This document shows positions 48,162-60,401 of a stretch of DNA of 64,000 nucleotides, one piece after another. Both the position numbers and the translations under genes were made by a program. Origin of the DNA: Chionoecetes opilio (taxonomy: Eukaryota > Arthropoda > Malacostraca > Decapoda > Majidae); assembly GCA_016584305.1 (NCBI GenBank), contig JACEEZ010022897.1, forward strand, positions 1 through 64,000, in the 5' to 3' direction. The first letter of the stretch is position 1. The number at the start of each line of letters is the position of its first letter. Below the pieces are notes generated by a model. That model was not told the DNA's origin and ran no database searches. It saw nothing but the letters and a program-made list of their open reading frames with translations.

Positions 48162-50183
48162 CCTGCTGGATACCAGCGACGCACGTGATGCGTCAGGTAT
48201 GTATGTAACGCCCAGTCCCAGCGATGCAACGTGTGCGTCCGCCATTTAAAAATCTGTTACGCAGCTTCTATGGCAAGGAATGACCTGCAAATGGTATGGG
48301 GCACTGCTTGATATGTGGGGCAACAGTGGCAGTACCCAGTAGCTGCGTGGGTTCAACGCGCGGGTATGGGTGGGTGGCTTAGAGGCGCGAGCTTATCCAC
48401 TTTTTTCGCCGCAACTTTGGACTGTATTTACTCCGGTCGTATGGTAGCTAGTGGCTTGAAATTTGTGTCGGATACTTGTAAGTGTGTTGTCAATACGTAG
48501 TGATACTCGGCAACCCCTTCGGTTCTGTGGGCCTATCTCTGATTTAGGGGAGCGTGATAAAAACACTATACCCGCTTATCGCACACGACTTTAAACCTTA
48601 TTTACTCTTGTTCTATGGTAGCTATTGACTTGAGATTGGTATGGGCATAGACCACTGTATACCTGGACTGCGCACAGAATATCGGCCTGTTGCACATGGG
48701 CCTGAACTTGCCCTGAAGTCGGAGGGCCGCTCGGATTCATATATATATATAATCATCATATAGACTGGTTTATCAGTATATATGATATACTGTAATCTTC
48801 GTAAATATGTTTGTTCTATAATATTATCAAATAAAAAACAGTAAAACACGCTAAAGAAATGCCATTACGAGATTCTGAAGAAATATGCATGAACTTAATA
48901 TTCACTTCAACTCTTCGCCATTTAAAACTTTGCGAGTCAACTTTCATCATGAAGGGTATCAATAGAAGTGCAATTTTATAAGCTATCCATTGATGTATTT
49001 CGTTTTCTGATAAATGAATTACCTCCATGCATAAATTAGCGTTAACTAAATAAATAAAATCATCAATCGGGTAATTTTCCCGATTGATGAGGTTATTTAT
49101 TTAGTTAACGCTAATTTATACATGGTGCTAATTCATTTATCAGAAAACGAAATATATAAGTAAATAAATAACATCATCAATCGGGAAAATTACCCGATTG
49201 ATTATTTTATTTATTTATTTAACGCTAATTTATGCATGGTTGTAATTAATTTATCAGATAACTAAATATATCAATGGAAAGCTAATAAAATTGTGCTTCT
49301 ATTGATACCCTTTATGATAAAAGTTGACTCGCAAAGTTTTAAATGGCGAAGAGTTAAGTGAATATTAAGTTCATGCATATTTCTTCATAGTCTCGTAATG
49401 GCATTTCTTTAGCGTGTTTTACTGTTTTTTATTTGATAATTATAATATTATAGAACAAACATTTACGAAGATTACAGTATATCATATATAGTACTGATAA
49501 ACCAGTCTATATGATAGTCCATAGACCACTATATCTCTTTGTCGGGCGGGCCGCAGGCCGCTATGCAGCTTGTAATTTCAAAACATTGTCGCGTGAACAG
49601 TCCAGGTATACAGTGGTCTGTGGTATGGGATATGCCTTATATATGTGGCAACCCTCAGGTATAGGCTTGAAAGTCCCGTTTGTAGAGTGTGGGAGTGGCT
49701 GGGTGTGCGTGTGTACGTGTGTTATGCTGGGGTACAAATCCACCATGGTCGCCCATCTCCATGGTTACCGGGACGCTAGGGCAAACTGCCACTCGTGCTT
49801 ATTTAATCTATACTATGTCCACTTATCACACTTGAAATTGACTTATTATGACATTAAGTGATACATACGTGGTATATATGAACTATGAAGGCACACATGA
49901 TGCTCTGGTGGTGTGAAAATAACCGCCACACGAAAACTGGACGCATCGTACATCTGCAATGCTGCGGGCTCAGCAGAGGGCTGGGTGCGCGGGAACCTTG
50001 AATTCGGGCCGGAATCAGCTGATGCCTGAGGGTGCCCCAGACCCTTAGAACCCCCATTTTTCGATGTGAGTGATACATTTTGTTTTCTTCATTTTTCACC
50101 TTTTTAATAATATATAAAAAAAAATGCAAAATCAGCTGGGCTGTGGGTGTACTTTTTATTATATTTAGCTGGTACTCAGCGGG
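48162..50183. mobile_element. piggyBac-like non-autonomous element in T3-a (2.0 kb)
   Basis: TTAA occurs on both sides (48158-48161 and 50184-50187). The left end cctgctggataccagc matches the inverse of the right end, cccgctgagtaccagc. TTAA duplication and ends starting CCY are piggyBac hallmarks. T3 reads gggtttt|aaggagtt without it. It has no transposase ORF and contains a foldback module. Confidence 0.85.
48757..49515. mobile_element. Foldback module inside the piggyBac-like element
   Basis: The outer arms are inverse: atagactggtttatcag on the left, ctgataaaccagtctat on the right. The arms (about 330 bp each) share blocks such as taaagaaatgccatta, aaaactttgcgagtcaac and atcaatcgggtaattttcc with the FB element at 26226-27644. 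The centre has two small nested palindromes around cccgattgat. Confidence 0.82.
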
Positions 50184-50962
50184 TTAAGGAGTTTTGATGT
50201 ATCAGATATTAAGATATATAAGGAAGGAGCCTGTGTTGCTCGTGATTTAGTGGTAGAAGGTGTGTATTGTTTAAAATAGTGACTATTAGTGTTATGGCAT
50301 GGCCGCTGCTAGACTGTCTCCCTGTCACCTCAACACCTTAAATCACCCTTATTTAAGGCGACACACGGTGCTACACTAACCTAAATAGTGACACATGTAT
50401 AAGACAGCTCATCAAAAACCATATATTATACATAATAATGAGTCATGATAATAAGCGATACCTTGACAGCCACGGCTTGTGTCTGTGGCTTGTTGTTGTT
50501 GTTCTTCTTCTTGTGACCTCTTCTGCTTAGGATCGCTTTGTAGGTCTGTCAAACTCGAGCTTGAGCTTGACACTATCTCCTTCTTTGCCACTCTGTAGCC
50601 CTTTACTCATATGTATGAATAATAGCCATTAAAACGCCATTATATGTCTACATTCACCTAGAATAATGATATTTCATAGCAACCAAGCAGTAATGAGCGA
50701 GCCTGGATACTTACTACCTCTCCTAATACCAGTCCCGAACAGTCGTGGGCGAGTGTGCCAAATCCCTGATGTAGCGCCATTCACTGTTTACCTCCCAACA
50801 TAGCTACACGGTCTGGTTGTGTTGTGGATTATTCTCATTTATTTCACAATTTTTCTGTGTTTTTCCTATATTTCACACCCATAGGAAAATACCCTCGCTC
50901 TAACGGACTATCGGCTTTAACGGACCACTTCTCCCCCCTTTAGTCCGTTAAATTGAGGGTGA

Positions 50963-50965
<3 letters not shown>

Positions 50966-51003
<38 letters not shown>
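50966..51003. repeat. (TA)n microsatellite
   Basis: A TA run between the T3-a right end and the T6 left end. Confidence 0.95.
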
Positions 51004-51006
<3 letters not shown>

Positions 51007-52328
51007 TAGGGTCCCACATAAAACGAGAAATTGGTCGATAAACGAGGTCATTTTATGTGAATTCGCTTTATGTGAAACACATAACCTATGGGAAAAATTG
51101 ATGTTGGTCGATCGGTCCTCCCACCCGTACCCGTACATTTATACTTGTTCACACCCATGCATACCAGAAAATGGTATTATTTTACACTAGGATCGAAATT
51201 CCCTACACAATTGGGAGTATGGTTTCTGTTTACCTTATTGGATTCTAGAAAACATTCTTTTGGACTCAAACGCCAGCCGCCGCCAGCAGGGTGGGCAGGT
51301 CAAAGGTGGTGACGTTCAGGGCGAGGAGTTGAGACTGTAGCACTAGACGGTGGGCGTGGAAGCGCGAACACTGCAGCAGAAAGTGTTCAATAGTCTCCGG
51401 AACATTCATGCACCAAGCGCAATGGGGGTCAGGGGACAGACGGAGGCGATGCAGGTGAGCCGTGAGTGTCGTGTGCCCCAGGCGGAGGCGGGTGAGGGTG
51501 ACATCGAGGACGCGGGACTTTGTCCTTATCCACAGTTGGGGGGAGGAGTCACTGCGATATTGGCCCATGGAGGTGATGCGGAGGGCATCGCCGAGCGTGT
51601 TATTCCAGGTGGAGCGACAGACCCGGGAGATGAGGCGTTTAGACACGAAGAGCGGCAGAGGGAAGGGGGTTGTGTTTACATCTGTTAAGGCCATCCTGGC
51701 AGCAGAATCGGCCATCTCGTTGCCTGGGATACCAGCATGGGAGGGAACCCACTGCAATACGATCTCCCAGCCCTCGATGGTAAGGAGAAGGGCTCTCTGG
51801 ATGCCAAAACTGGCGGGGCCCGCTCAGCTGATAACTTGTAAACACCAACAACACCAAACCACAATGACGAGTATACCTTCGAATGAAAGCCATTAATAAA
51901 TTACGATAACTGACGATATTGTGAATGGAACACAACATATATCCTTCACACGAATGTTTTTTTTGGTAATAATGGATGAGAATTTCGCGGTCGCTACCGC
52001 CATTGCTACTCACTCACCCTTGCCACGGCTTGCGCCAGCTGGGCAGGCCAGCTTACGAAAAGTGCCTCGAGTTAACAGAAAACGCAAGCTGCCGCAAGCC
52101 TTCTTATGGCGGCCTGCTCACGTTCTGTACGATATTTCGGCTCTCTTTATGAGAATTCCTCGGATTTGCCCTACTTTGATGGCGGAATCGTTCTATATGA
52201 TCAAATTGGTTACTAACGAAAATTTTGAATTTTTTTTAATTGAAAAAAAATATATATATATATATTTCAGGTCGTTCGCTTTATAGGGGAAAAGCTTAAT
52301 GCGAACACCTTTATGCGGGATCCTAGTG
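51004..52328. mobile_element. T6 pogo-like element with LINE-C insert
   Basis: It starts cactagggtcccacataaaa and ends atgcgggatcctagtg. Words AAACGAG (left) and ttcgcttta (both sides) recur. It shares a block with T7 (ccctacacaattgggagtat, 51190-51262) and contains a LINE-C fragment at 51258-51830. The small plus-strand frame 51921-52286 has no recognisable domain. Confidence 0.78.
51258..51830 (-). pseudogene. LINE-C ORF2 C-terminus: RNase H end and Zn-knuckle
   Basis: The minus strand reads FGIQRALLLTIEGWEIVLQW, then VPSHAGIPGNEMADSAARMA (RNase H C-terminal block with the conserved His and Asp). The linker SKRLISRVCRSTW and RSDSSPQLW follows, then DPHCAWCMNVPETIEHFLLQ with CSRFHAHR (CxxC...H...C zinc knuckle) and a tail FDLPTLLAAAGV. 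This order belongs to RNase H-bearing LINEs such as the I, R1 and Jockey groups. The frame is intact from about 51757 to 51266, but everything upstream (endonuclease, RT) is missing. It supplies the reference for the fragments captured in the A and T4 elements. Confidence 0.88.
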
Positions 52329-52330
52329 TG

Positions 52331-52371
<41 letters not shown>

Positions 52372-52433
52372 AATTATTATATATATATATATATATATAT
52401 AAAATAAAATATATATATATATATATATATATC
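52329..52433. repeat. (TA)n microsatellite
   Basis: TA run with taaaataaaa interruptions between T6 and T2-c. Confidence 0.95.
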
Positions 52434-52495
52434 CAGTAAAAGCCTTATAACTCAGCACTGTATAACTGGGAAATTTTGATATAACCGGCATGGCA

Positions 52496-52527
<32 letters not shown>

Positions 52528-52649
52528 CCTATGCCTATAGCGCGTGTAGGCAGTGAGCTACAGGGGTGGGTTGGTAGGCCCTGGAGGCTCACTCGAGGGC
52601 TGTGATGGTTGGCCCTCGCCCGTGGTGGCAGGATTGTTATAGTGACACC

Positions 52650-53622
52650 CAGGGCCGGATCAAGAGCTGTGGGGGCCCTGGGGCTCAGCTTTTGTGGGGG
52701 CCCTATTTTCCCGCAACAAATTAAGTTTTTGGGGTATTTTGGGGCCCTATGTTTGGCAAAGAATTATTAATGCATAGACTGGTATTCAGAGATAAAGGAT
52801 GAAACAGAGACAGGCAAATATGTTTTGGTTTTGTAACTTGCCAATGTTTTTAATACAGGGAGGTCCCGAAGATACGAGCAGTAAGGTTCCACCTGGCATA
52901 CTCGTAAAGCGAAATCTCGTATAACGAAACACATAACTAATGGTAAAATATAGGTTTGGTTCCAGGACCCCACCAATTAAAAAAAGAAAATAAGAAAAAA
53001 AACATGTTTTTCAAGCTAAAATAAACTATAGCAAACACAACAAACACACAGCGTCTATATTACCCACACTGTACTACCAATTCTGTAGAAAAAGCATTCT
53101 GAAAGAGAAAATAGCACCCAAAATAACATAACTGCACATTAATTAAACATAAAACATACATAACAAGCAAAAAAGACGTTGTAATGTAGGGGACGCCGCG
53201 TGATACAAGAGAAGGTAGTGTAGCGGTCCCAAGGTTGGAGACGCACACCTGGCTAATTAACCCTAAATATCAGGCCGCGCCATATGCCTAATTACCCTTC
53301 AGGTCACGGCTTGCTAGGGGTGACCTCACTGGGGACAACCAAGTCCCCCTTTGTCCAGCCCGGGAGTGGTAGGGCGCGCATTTTGAACTTGATAATTTTA
53401 CTCATCCCCGTTTTAATGTCGTATCATTGGATTTTCGATCGCGTATATTGAAAATAGACCCTAATTTACACCTCTCGTATCATCGGATTCTCGTATACCG
53501 AATGCTCGTATAACGGGACCTCCCTGTATTACTGCTTAAAGGTAATATACATATGGTGGGGGCCCTTTTGGTGGGGGCCCTGGGGCTAGAGCCCCGGTAG
53601 CCTCCCCCTTAATCTGGCCCTG
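52650..53622. mobile_element. hAT-like element nested in SINE S1 of T2-c
   Basis: It begins cagggccggatcaagagc and ends cttaatctggccctg, inverted ends. Left flank gtgacacc and right flank ctgacgcc suggest an 8-bp target duplication (two mismatches), as for hAT elements. It contains T1-f. There is no transposase ORF. Confidence 0.65.
52856..53526 (-). mobile_element. Tigger T1 copy f, internally deleted
   Basis: It starts cagggaggtcccgaagatac and ends cgtataacgggacctccctg. It is nested in the hAT-like element. The interior carries aattacccttcaggtcacgg text shared with T1-g. Confidence 0.88.
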
Positions 53623-54106
53623 GACTGACGCCTGTGATTAGAGGCTCATGCCGCCCCCTGTGTCCTCCCATGCACTCACAGTCGAAGGTGGAGTTAATGG
53701 ACGGGCATGGGGTGTCTTAGGCCACTCGACGGGGGCAAAAGATTTCAAGTGGATTTATGGTCTCACTCGGGATCGAACTCGGGTCTACGAGAACGCCACC
53801 CGGTGACGCTAACCACTCTGCTACCGCCTCACCTAAACTGCATCTCATGGTTTTCACTCGGCATATCATGCCCTCAAAACCTCTTGTGTGAACATGTAAA
53901 CAGAAAGCCGGCAAATTTAAAATTAATGTATTGGCATATTGATGTTATAACTGCATCTCTTCGCTTACACTCGGCATATCGTCAGTCGCATAAAGTCGTA
54001 TTTTTGTCCTTTTGATCTTTTCCTGCAGGCTCAGGCTCTTCAATTTCATTCCCTTCCTGCTGGAAAACACCCTTGCGTGATGGAGCTGACATCTTGAAAT
54101 ACAGTA

Positions 54107-54888
54107 CAGGGAGGTCCCGTTATACGAGCATTCGGTATACGAAATCCGATGATACGGGGATGTGTAAATTAGGTCTATTTTCAATATACGAGATCGAAAA
54201 CCCAATAAAACGACATTTAAACTGGGTGAGTAAAATTATCAAGTTCAAAATGCGCGCCCTACCACTCCCAGGCTGGAAAAAGGGGGATTTGGTTGACCCC
54301 AATGAGGTCACCCCTAGCAAGCCGTGACCTGAAGGGTAATTAAGCATATGGTGCAGTCTGACATTTAGGGGTAATTAGCAGGTATGCTGCCCAACCTTGG
54401 GACCGCAGTCAGGTCACCCCTAGCAAGGCATGACCTGAAGGGTAATTAAGCATATGGCACGGCCTAAACCTTTAGGGGTAATTAGCAGGTGTGGGGCCCC
54501 AAACCCTTTGGGAACCGCTACACTACCTTCTCTTGTATCACGTGGCGTCCCATACATTACAACGTCTTTTTTGCTTGTTATGCATGTTTTATGTTTAGTT
54601 AATGTGCAGTTATGTTATTTTGTGTGCTATTTTCTCTTTAAGAATGCTTTTTCTACAGAATAGGTAGTACAGTGTGGGTAATATAGACGCTGTGTGTTTG
54701 TTGTGTTTGCAATAGTTTATTTTAGCATGAAAAACATGTCTTTTTTTTTTGTCTTTTTTTTTTTTAAATTGATGGGGTCCCGGAACCAAACCTATATTTT
54801 ACTATTAGTTCTGTGTTTCGTTATACGAGATTTCGCTTTACGAGTATGCCAGGTGGAACCTAACTGCTCGTATCTTCGGGACCTCCTG
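54107..54888 (+). mobile_element. Tigger T1 copy g, internally deleted
   Basis: It starts cagggaggtcccgttatacg and ends tcgtatcttcgggacctcctg. It splits the left palindrome arm of T2-c. It contains two tandem units (period 106 bp, starting at 54307 and 54413) of gtcacccctagcaag text. Confidence 0.88.
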
Positions 54889-55287
54889 ACTGTATGATGA
54901 AACCCCCAAAACACGTAAAATAGGTGGCAAAGTAAAGCAAAGGTCGGGAACGAGCATGTAGGCTGTCAGCTGAGCTGTGTTTATGTCATCAAAGCACCGT
55001 CTTGGATACGAAATCCGTTTTTTGTCGAAATTGAAAATGGATTGGTTTCTGCTTCAAAAACACAAGTTTGGTAGGTGCCGAAATAATCAATGCAAAACAT
55101 TACAAACAATATCACAAAGTAGTATTACACATTTCAGCAAGTGTTATTGGTTCGGGATTCGTAATCCAGGACGGTGCTTGGACGACAAAAACACGACGCA
55201 GCCTACGCACTGGTTCCTGACCTTTGCTTTACTTTGCCACCTATTTTACGTGTTTTGGGATTACATCATACAGTACTCTATATCAAG

Positions 55288-55466
55288 ATGTCAGCTCTCC
55301 ATCATGCAAGGGTGTCTCCAGCAGGAAGGGAATGAAATTGAAGAGCCTGAGGCCCTGAGCCTGCAGGAAAAGGTGAAAGTGCTGGCAAGGATGGATGTAG
55401 GTGCGTCCATGCGTGCTATTTGTGCTGAGTTTGATATCAAATCCAGCACATTCTACCCGTTCACTG
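55288..55466 (+). pseudogene. T2 HTH exon remnant, copy c
   Basis: The ATG at 55288 begins MSAL, and then extra bases shift the frame relative to T2-a (tcagctctccatcatgcaag). The downstream frame reads SLQEKVKVLARMDVGASMRA and ICAEFDIKSSTFYPFTG, the CENP-B/psq-type HTH, up to an intact donor TG|GTAAGTG at 55466. An insertion of ggccct near 55350 repeats part of the text. The inverted partner arm lies at about 54022-54106 plus 54889-55016. No catalytic domain follows. Confidence 0.78.
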
Positions 55467-55634
55467 GTAAGTGTAGTTTTTATGCTTTTACAGGACTGTA
55501 TTTATTTTTTTATTTTTTTTATTTTTTTCCCCCCCCCCTATTTAAAAGGAGGACATTGCATAACTCGGCACATTGAATAACTCAGCAAGGGCCAGAGCCC
55601 CTATCGTGCCGAGTTATAAGGCTTTTACTGTATA

Positions 55635-56225
55635 CAGGGAGGTCCCGTTATACGAGCATTCGGTATACGAGAAATCAATGATACAAGCTGAGTAAATTAG
55701 GGTCTATTTTCAATATACGAGATCGAAAATCCAATGCTACGACATTCAAACTGGGGTGAGTAAAATTATCAAGTTCAAAATGCGCCCCCTACCACGTATG
55801 CATCTGGGCTGTATGATGATGTACAATAATTCAGGTGCGCAGAGACGAGTTTGTGGGCAGTGGAAGAGGTCTGCGCACCCTCCCTTGTCCCTTACCTACC
55901 CTACCCTCTCTTGTATCACGCGGCGTCCCCTATAGTACAACGTCTTGTACAATCCCGTCCCTCTACAGTACAACCTTTGTGTGCTATTTTCGCTTTCAGA
56001 ATGCTTTTTCTACAGAATAGGTAGTACAGTGTGGGTAATATAGACGCTGTGTGTTTGTTGTGTTTGGTATAGTTTATTTTTGCTTGCAAAACATGTCTTT
56101 GATGGGGTGCGGGAAACCCAAAACCCCTATATTTTACCTTAGTTCTGTATTTCGCTAAAACGAGTTTTTGCTTTACGAGTATGCCAGGTGGAACCTAACT
56201 GCTTCGTACCTTCGAGACCTCCCTG
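55635..56225 (+). mobile_element. Tigger T1 copy h, internally deleted
   Basis: It starts cagggaggtcccgttatacg and ends cgtaccttcgagacctccctg. It lies four bases (tata) after T2-c. Confidence 0.88.
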
Positions 56226-56256
<31 letters not shown>

Positions 56257-56460
56257 TATATATATATTATATATATATATTTTAAAATATAATATATATA
56301 TATAACTATTTTAATATATATTATTTTATATACATATACTATATATATACATATACTATTTTAAAACATATACTATATATATACATATATATATATAATA
56401 TATATATATATATAATATATATATAATATAGATATATATATATAATTATTATATATTATA
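56226..56460. repeat. (TA)n microsatellite, degenerate
   Basis: TA runs with tttaaaata interruptions. Confidence 0.95.
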
Positions 56461-56689
56461 CAGTCAAACCTCGATATAACGGACCTCGATGAAACGGACT
56501 CCATTTGAGTGACTTTTTTTTTTTTTTTTTTTGCATATCAGACCGCTTATGGGCCCTCTCGAATTGTCAACTCAACATAATTGTATTATTTTCTCATTTT
56601 ACTTTGGAATGCTTGGGTTTTAAGGAGTTTTGATGTATCAGGTGGTGGTGGTATCAGGTGGAGTATTTGATGTATTAAGATATAGTACA

Positions 56690-57475
56690 CACAAACCTCG
56701 TTTTCCCGGACAAATAGCGGGGAGCACTGGTCCGGGAACCGCAAAAGTCCGGGAATAACAACAGTCCAGGAATTATCCTCTAAACAAAAAAAACAAAAAA
56801 AAAAACAAAAAAAAGTCCGATGCCATTACCCACACCCGGACGTTTATCGTACTTTAGTATTTACTGTTCGGCAACCGCCAATATCAACTATCCCGCCGCG
56901 CACTTTTACGTCCACTGAGCATGCTGCCGACTGGCGGGAGGCAGCAGAAAGTGTTCAATAGTCTCGTGAGATGTTCCTGCACCAGGGGCAGTGCTGGTCA
57001 GGGGACTAACGGAGGCTGTGCAGGTGAACCATGAGTGTCGTGTGTCCAAATGTAAACAATTCGACCGCTGAGCATGCTGCCACCTGGCGGGAGGCAGCAG
57101 AAAGAGTTCAATAGTCTCAAGAGACGTTCCTGCACCAGGGGCATTGGGGGTCAGGGGACTAACGGAGGTTGTGCAGGTGAACCGTGAGTGTCGTGTGCCC
57201 AAATGTAAACAATACGACCGCTGAGCATGCTGCCACCTGGCGGGAGGCGCGAACCAGGGGCAGACACTGACCAGGGGTGACAGGAGACGCTCGGACCATC
57301 GGAGAACTTTGTCAATTTACGACCAGCACCAGGCATTTCAACGTTTAAATAAAAAAAAATAAGAAAAAATAAAAAAATTGTCTTGGACTCTTTGACATAT
57401 TCCCGGACCTCGGATTTTGTCCGGCAAATCCGATATCCGGGAAATGGAGGTCCGGTAAATCGAGGTTTGTGTGTA
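56690..57475 (-). mobile_element. T4 element, copy c, with LINE-C tandem units
   Basis: It starts cacacaaacctcgttttccc and ends gtaaatcgaggtttgtgtg. Orientation is opposite to T4-a. It contains about two inverted LINE-C-derived units (tggcgggaggcagcagaaag at about 56932 and 57078). Confidence 0.87.
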
Positions 57476-57759
57476 TTATAAGGAAGGAGCCTGTGTTGCT
57501 AGTGATTTAGTGGTAGAAGGTGTGTATTGTTTAAAATAGTGACTATTAGTGTTATGGCGTGGCCGCTGCTACGTCTCCCAGTCACCTCAACACCCTAAAT
57601 AACCCTTATCTAAGGTGACACGCAGTGCTACACTGACCTAAATAGTGACACGTGTATAAAACCCTGCATTTCACAACCATAAAATATATATAATAATGAG
57701 CATTAGTCATGATAATAAGCAATACCATTGGAAGCCACTGCTGAATCTGGCTCGTAGTA

Positions 57760-58113
57760 CAGAGAACCTCGTTTATCCAAACACCCGCGGGGGGAGCGCA
57801 TGCCGGATAACTCATTTTGCCGTTGTTTTTTTAGAGTTACTCTTATGGAATCGCCCAAATCTTTTTTTTCTTTCTTTTTTTTTCTTTTTCCCCATCACAA
57901 GGAACCGGCCCAAAGGGGACAACAAAAATGGGTAACACAAACCCACTTTGTTGCCAGTCCCTATAAAGAAGACAGTAAGAGAATAAAATAAAAAAGAGGG
58001 GTGGCCCAAATTTAGTTCGGAGGTGTCTTGTTTCTCTTCTTTTGAAAAGATGTAAGTCATAGGAAAGTGGAAAAATAGAAAAAGGAAGAGAGTTCCAGAG
58101 TTATCAGTTGGGG

Positions 58114-58179
<66 letters not shown>

Positions 58180-58247
58180 CCTCGACGATTAGTGCCGTTG
58201 TTTTGAGGCTGCCTTGTTTTAAATGCCCGGTTAAACGGGTTCTCCTG
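57760..58247. mobile_element. T5 pogo-like MITE
   Basis: It starts cagagaacctcgtttatcca and ends with the imperfect inverse ggttaaacgggttctcctg. It contains a 65-nt poly(A) at 58114-58178. No transposase was seen. Confidence 0.75.
58114..58178. repeat. poly(A) run
   Basis: 65 consecutive A inside T5. Confidence 0.95.
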
Positions 58248-58542
58248 TAATTTGTTTACCTTTTACTAGAGCTTGAGCTTGACTATCTACACGGTCTGAT
58301 TGTGTTTGTGATTATTTATCATTTATTTCACGTGTAGGAGCGGACAAATTCAGCATGTAGTGCCAGTCACTGTTTACCTCCCACAGAGCTACACAATCTG
58401 GTTGTGTTTTGTGATTATTTCTCATTTATTTTACAATTTTTCCGTTTTTTTTCATATTTTTTCCACCCTTGGGAAAATACCCTCACTAAACGGACAATCG
58501 GCTTTTAACTCCTCCCCCTTTTAGTCCGTTATATCGAGGTTT

Positions 58543-58546
<4 letters not shown>

Positions 58547-58590
<44 letters not shown>

Positions 58591-58627
58591 TATATTATAT
58601 ATGTTATATAAGCCAATTATATATATA
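58547..58627. repeat. (TA)n-rich junction
   Basis: TA repeats separating T3-b from the inverted T3-c. Confidence 0.9.
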
Positions 58628-59014
58628 AGCCCATTGTCCGTTTTGTGCGGGGTATTTTCCCTGGGGTGTGAAAATATAGGAAAAACACAAGACACAGGAA
58701 AATTGTGTAATAAATGAGAAATAATCACAAACACAACCAGACCGGGTAGCTATGTTGGGAGGTAAACAGTGACCGTCACTACATGCTGGATTTGGCACAA
58801 ACCCCCACACGCTGTGAAATAAATGAGAAATAATCACAAACACAACCAGACTGTTTTGCTTGTTGGGGAGGTAAACAGTGACTGGCGCTACATCAGTAAT
58901 TTGGCACACTCCCCACGACTGCTCGGGAAATGGTATTATGAGAGGTAGTAAGTATCCAGGCTCGCTCTTTACTTTTGGTATGCTATGAAAAAATCATTAT
59001 TCTAGGTGAATGTA
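58628..59014 (-). mobile_element. T3 copy c, first part (inverted)
   Basis: It contains the complement of the T3 3' region, including two copies of aatgagaaataatcacaaac (about 58708 and 58824; a tandem duplication of about 115 bp). It continues after T1-e at 60951. Confidence 0.8.
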
Positions 59015-59404
59015 CAAGGGAGGTCCCGTTATACGAGCATTCTATATGCAGAAAGTGTAAATTAGGGTCTATTTTCAATATACGAGATCAAATATCCAAT
59101 TCTACGACATACAAACTGGGGTGAGTAAGTTTACCAAGTTATTTACTAAGTAAATTAAAAGTTATTTACTAAAATTATAAAGTCATTTTTCTGACTATAT
59201 GATTTTACCTAAGGTTGTACGATAATCCATCTGAAAATATGATAATTCTGGTGGCTCGGTACGACAATGTGGCTTACAAAAATTCCATCTCTGGACGATG
59301 TACAAAGATTCCGATGCGCAGAGACAGTTTGTGGGCAGTGGAAGAGGTTGCGCCCCCTCCCTTGTCCCTTACCTACCCTAACCTCTCGAGTCTAGTGTAT
59401 CAAG

Positions 59405-60401
59405 CTCCCTTCACACATTCCATAATCGAACCACGATAGCGCACCAATTGATTATTGACGCTATCTGAAATTTAACCACGAAAAAAGCAGACCACGATAG
59501 CCTCACAAAAAATGTCACGCAGCCTGTACGTATGTTTCATGACGGTCGTAAGATGGTCACGATGGTGTCATTACAGCTGTAAGACTACGTCACGAATGGA
59601 AATCAACGGGCATTTTGTCGTCACAATAGAGCTACGATAACCACATCAGTGCCATGACGGTGCCATGAAAGTACCACCAAGCGTCAGGAGCTAGCCCCAC
59701 ACGTGGGTGGGGGTTGCCATGGTGATGGGGAAGGAAGGGGGACTATAAGATGAAGGTGGGAGAAACAGGGTTTGTTGGTGATGGGGAATGGGGGAAAACG
59801 GGGGAGGGGGGTTGTAATAAAGGGAAGGGGTGTTGGTGGGGAAACGGGGTGGGGGGGGGGGGGAGAAGGCGTGGGGTTGGTTGGGGGTGGGGGTGTTACC
59901 ACGTGCTGATGGGAGTAGTGGTAGGGATTCACGGGGGAGGTCATCACGTGGTGGTGGGAGTAGGGGGGAAAGGGAGTCGAGGGGTGGTGTCATCACGTGG
60001 GGGGGGAGTAGGGGGAGTGGAGTCAGGGGTGGGTGGAGGTGAATGAGAAAGTGGGGGGTAGGCGGAAGGGGGTGCAAAAAGGGGGGGGAAGGCAGGGATG
60101 AAGGGGCCGTAACAGTTTCTTACGTCACGATAACATAAACACGATCATGATAGTGTCACGAAGATGCTACCCTAGATAACGATAGCGTCACGATAGACTT
60201 TCGATACCGCTGCGTTGGATACGAAAATCGGGGGGCTTCCCGATTTTTTAATGCACGCACTAACTTTTCATGGCCTCGGCCGAGGGGAGTCCGGAGCGTC
60301 ACGTCGGTTCACGATGGACCCATAAACCCGGACCATGACGGCACCTGGCCCCTGCATTGTTGGCGCTTTTGTGGTTCGATTATGGAACGTGTGAAGGGGG
60401 G
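59405..60401. mobile_element. T11 non-autonomous DNA transposon, copy b
   Basis: The left end ctcccttcacacattccata and right end tatggaacgtgtgaaggggg are inverse repeats extending over the block ccataatcgaacca. Subterminal cacgatagc words recur. A G-rich array lies at 59697-60100. It shares all these with T11-a. There is no ORF. Confidence 0.82.
59697..60100. repeat. G-rich minisatellite in T11-b
   Basis: Units like catcacgtggtggtgggag and long G runs. Gly-rich or Pro-rich frames are artefacts. Confidence 0.85.

Larger units (their letters stand above)
47984..50965 (+). mobile_element. T3 pogo-like element, copy a, with nested piggyBac-like element
   Basis: It starts cagtcgaccctcgatttaac and ends ccgttaaattgagggtgactg, imperfect inverted repeats. 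T3 sequence occupies 47984-48161 and 50184-50965. TTAACGG words recur in the termini. There is no transposase ORF. Confidence 0.88.
52527..53835 (-). mobile_element. SINE S1 inside T2-c, split by a hAT-like insertion
   Basis: Body 52527-52649 and 53623-53740; tRNA-like head to about 53835 (minus strand ggtagcagagtggttagcgt). Identical placement to the other T2 copies. Confidence 0.8.
52434..55630 (+). mobile_element. T2 element, copy c, host of nested hAT-like and Tigger insertions
   Basis: It starts cagtaaaagccttataactc and ends gagttataaggcttttactg. T2 sequence occupies 52434-52649, 53623-54106 and 54889-55630. It carries SINE S1 (minus) at the same place as copies a and b, split by the 52650 insertion, and the same palindrome, split by T1-g. 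Confidence 0.9.
56461..58546 (+). mobile_element. T3 element, copy b, with nested T4-c and T5
   Basis: It starts cagtcaaacctcgatataac and ends gttatatcgaggtttgact. T3 sequence occupies 56461-56689, 57476-57759 and 58248-58546 and is collinear with T3-a without the piggyBac insert. Confidence 0.88.

Noticed and set aside
51921..52286. 121-codon plus-strand frame in T6
   Set aside because: No motif is recognised, and it ends in (TA)n-coded residues; it is probably chance.
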